From NCBI GenBank assembly GCA_964554335.1, contig CAZKOF010000009.1, positions 1 through 53,321 of the forward strand: a DNA stretch of 53,321 bases, written 5' to 3'. Shown piece after piece: positions 52,203-53,321 of the stretch; position 1 is the first letter of the stretch; each line of letters starts with the position of its first letter. Below the pieces are notes generated by a model. That model was not told the origin of the DNA, did no database searches, and saw nothing but the letters and a program-made list of their open reading frames with translations. The stretch is from UBA3263 sp964554335. Its GTDB lineage: Bacteria; Bacteroidota; Bacteroidia; Bacteroidales; Muribaculaceae. Position numbers and translations under genes: made by a program.

Positions 52203-52927
52203 TGGCGGTTTATCGCCGCACATACTATCTTGCGGCGGGCGAAGGTACCCCTGAACGTACCATGCCGGTCGGGTTGCTCTTCGCCCGCTGCATTGAGGTG
52301 GCAACCGACCATGCCAATCTGCTCGGTGTCGGCTTCGACAATCTCATCCGCCACGGCCAGAGCTGGGTGCTCAGCCGCATGGTCGTAGAGATGACCGCCT
52401 ACCCGAAAGTTGACAACGAATACACGGTAGAGACCTGGGTTCACAGTTTCAACCGGGCGTTTTCAGACCGCAACTTCCGCATCCTTGACTTCGCGGGCAG
52501 GGTTCTGGGCCATGCACGCTCAACGTGGGTAGCCATAGATCTTGAGCGGCGTACGTTGGCGGACATTTCGCGTCTTGACCCTCTTAAGGACTCGATTGTG
52601 ACCGATATGGAGTGTCCGATAGCGCCTTGCGGCAAGCGCCGCCCTCTCGGGCCGGACGCAGAGGCGGTCCTTACGCGCCGGTTCGCCTATAGCGACATCG
52701 ATTCGAACCGTCACGTCAACACTGTGCGCTATATAGAAATGCTTATGGACTGCTACGGCGCCGATTTCCACGCCTTGCACCTCATTTCGCGTCTCGAGGT
52801 CACTTTTATGCACGAGTGTGTCTATGGCGAGGATGCCGTTATCTGCCTCGGTCCCACGGGGCACGCCGAACTCCGCGTCGCTGCCGAGCCGCGCATACAC
52901 TTCGCCCTGACCGCCTCCCCGCGCTGA
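52202..52927 (+). CDS. Acyl-ACP thioesterase
   Basis: 241 residues, two hotdog domains of the FatA/FatB-like acyl-acyl carrier protein thioesterase family, releasing free fatty acid from ACP. N-terminal hotdog: LLFARCIEVATDHANLLGVGFDNLIRHGQSWVLSRM and VETWVHSFNRAFSDRNFRI. Second hotdog: RRFAYSDIDSNRHVNTVRYIEMLMD with the expected Asn/His of the catalytic site. Cytosolic. Start overlaps serS. Confidence 0.9.
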   Translation: MAVYRRTYYLAAGEGTPERTMPVGLLFARCIEVATDHANLLGVGFDNLIRHGQSWVLSRMVVEMTAYPKVDNEYTVETWVHSFNRAFSDRNFRILDFAGRVLGHARSTWVAIDLERRTLADISRLDPLKDSIVTDMECPIAPCGKRRPLGPDAEAVLTRRFAYSDIDSNRHVNTVRYIEMLMDCYGADFHALHLISRLEVTFMHECVYGEDAVICLGPTGHAELRVAAEPRIHFALTASPR

Positions 52928-52960
52928 TGCGAATGCAATAGAAAAAACTTTTGGGGTGCA

Positions 52961-52987
52961 GCTCGCGGTCAGAGCCGACGTTTTTTT
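52961..52987 (+). terminator. Possible terminator after the thioesterase
   Basis: A short stem (GCTC with GAGC, or CGG with CCG) lies just before a run of seven T at 52981-52987. The stem is weak, so this is tentative. Confidence 0.4.
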
Positions 52988-53063
52988 GTGGAGGAAGTAA
53001 TGTGGTGGGGGTTAGAGAGTTGTGAGAACGGTTGTTTTTTTTGAGCATTTTTGGACGAAAATA

Positions 53064-53095
53064 TTTGCACAGTTCAAAAACTTGGCGTAACTTTG
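53064..53095 (+). promoter_or_regulatory. Promoter of the tRNA cluster
   Basis: TTTG (53064-53067), 20-base spacer, TAACTTTG (53088-53095), both perfect. Start expected near 53100, about 40 bases before tRNA-Thr. Confidence 0.8.
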
Positions 53096-53139
53096 CACTC
53101 GCTAAGGCGCCAAAGAGTTGACCGCCGAGGCAATGAGCT

Positions 53140-53213
53140 GCCTCTTTAGCTCAGTTGGCCAGAGCACGTGATTTGTAATCTCGGGGTCGTTGGTTCGAAT
53201 CCGACAAGAGGCT
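53140..53213 (+). tRNA. tRNA-Thr (anticodon UGU)
   Basis: 74 bases. Acceptor GCCTCTT with AAGAGGC, D arm with AGCTCAGTTGG, anticodon loop TTTGTAA (anticodon TGT), T arm GTTGG-TTCGAAT-CCGAC, discriminator T. CCA is not encoded. The anticodon stem CGTGA/TCTCG has a U-U mismatch at its middle pair. Confidence 0.93.
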
Positions 53214-53270
53214 CAAGTCAATGCCGACAGAAAGGCAGTAAGACTAAGAAAAAGGAACGTATTGAATTCA

Positions 53271-53321
53271 GGGCGAATACCAGAGTGGCCAAATGGGGCA
53301 GACTGTAAATCTGCTGGTTTA
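53271..53321 (+). tRNA. tRNA-Tyr (anticodon GUA), cut by window end
   Basis: First 51 bases of a tRNA: acceptor GGGCGAA, D arm ACCAGAGTGGCCAAATGG, anticodon arm GCAGA-CTGTAAA-TCTGC with anticodon GTA. The start of the long variable arm expected for tRNA-Tyr follows (TGGTTTA). The rest lies beyond the window. Confidence 0.88.

Overview
The window looks like a chromosomal segment of a GC-rich member of the Bacteroidales; a Muribaculaceae-type gut commensal is my best guess. The sequence signs are repeated Bacteroidota-type promoters (TTTG, 19-20 bases, TAnnTTTG), A-rich start contexts almost without Shine-Dalgarno sites, a tmRNA tag reading GENNYALAA, Bacteroidota-type families (DUF2851, DUF3127, DUF4301, Cthe_2159 beta-helix, TonB receptor), a C-terminal sorting-type tail on a secreted protein, and a ribosomal protein cluster without tuf. 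The family assignment below order level is inference.

Layout. 1-2.4 kb (+): a small secreted protein overlapping a secreted beta-helix carbohydrate-binding protein. 2.4-3.4 kb (-): a nitronate monooxygenase-like flavoprotein. 3.6-4.0 kb (-): ssrA. 4.1-8.9 kb (-): a tight run of lipoprotein, beta-barrel-like protein, aminotransferase and an LTA-synthase-type sulfatase-fold gene that is split by one in-frame TAA. 9.0-11.6 kb (+): a bile-acid-symporter-family transporter, DUF2851 and a UPF0102 protein. 11.7-28.1 kb (-): a long co-directional run with many 1-4 base overlaps: MFS transporter, alpha/beta hydrolase, membrane-anchored Mur ligase, Ca2+ P-type ATPase, NahK-like kinase, DUF3127, nadE, TonB receptor, lipoprotein, tyrS, DUF4301. 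28.3-30.9 kb (-): a large secreted protein with its own promoter and terminator.

31.3-50.35 kb (+) is the merged str/S10/spc/alpha ribosomal cluster: rpsL-rpsG-fusA-rpsJ through rplQ, with secY, map, infA, rpmJ and rpoA, ending at a perfect 10-bp hairpin. Three places in it carry strong RNA secondary structure in unusually long gaps (rpsL/rpsG, rpsN/rpsH, rpsK/rpsD). 50.4-52.9 kb (+): YqeY-like protein, serS and an acyl-ACP thioesterase. 53.1 kb to the end: tRNA-Thr(UGU) and a tRNA-Tyr(GUA) cut by the window edge, with a strong promoter in front.

The window is mostly core genome. I found no CRISPR array, insertion sequence, phage or defence island, and no clear new multi-gene system. The best leads are candidate ribosomal-protein leader RNAs (especially a three-way junction before rpsD), the nonsense-split LTA-synthase-like gene, a possibly leaderless transporter mRNA, a Ca2+ ATPase with two extra hydrophobic segments, a membrane-tethered Mur ligase paired with a hydrolase, and a DUF3127 protein ending in an SSB-like acidic tip.
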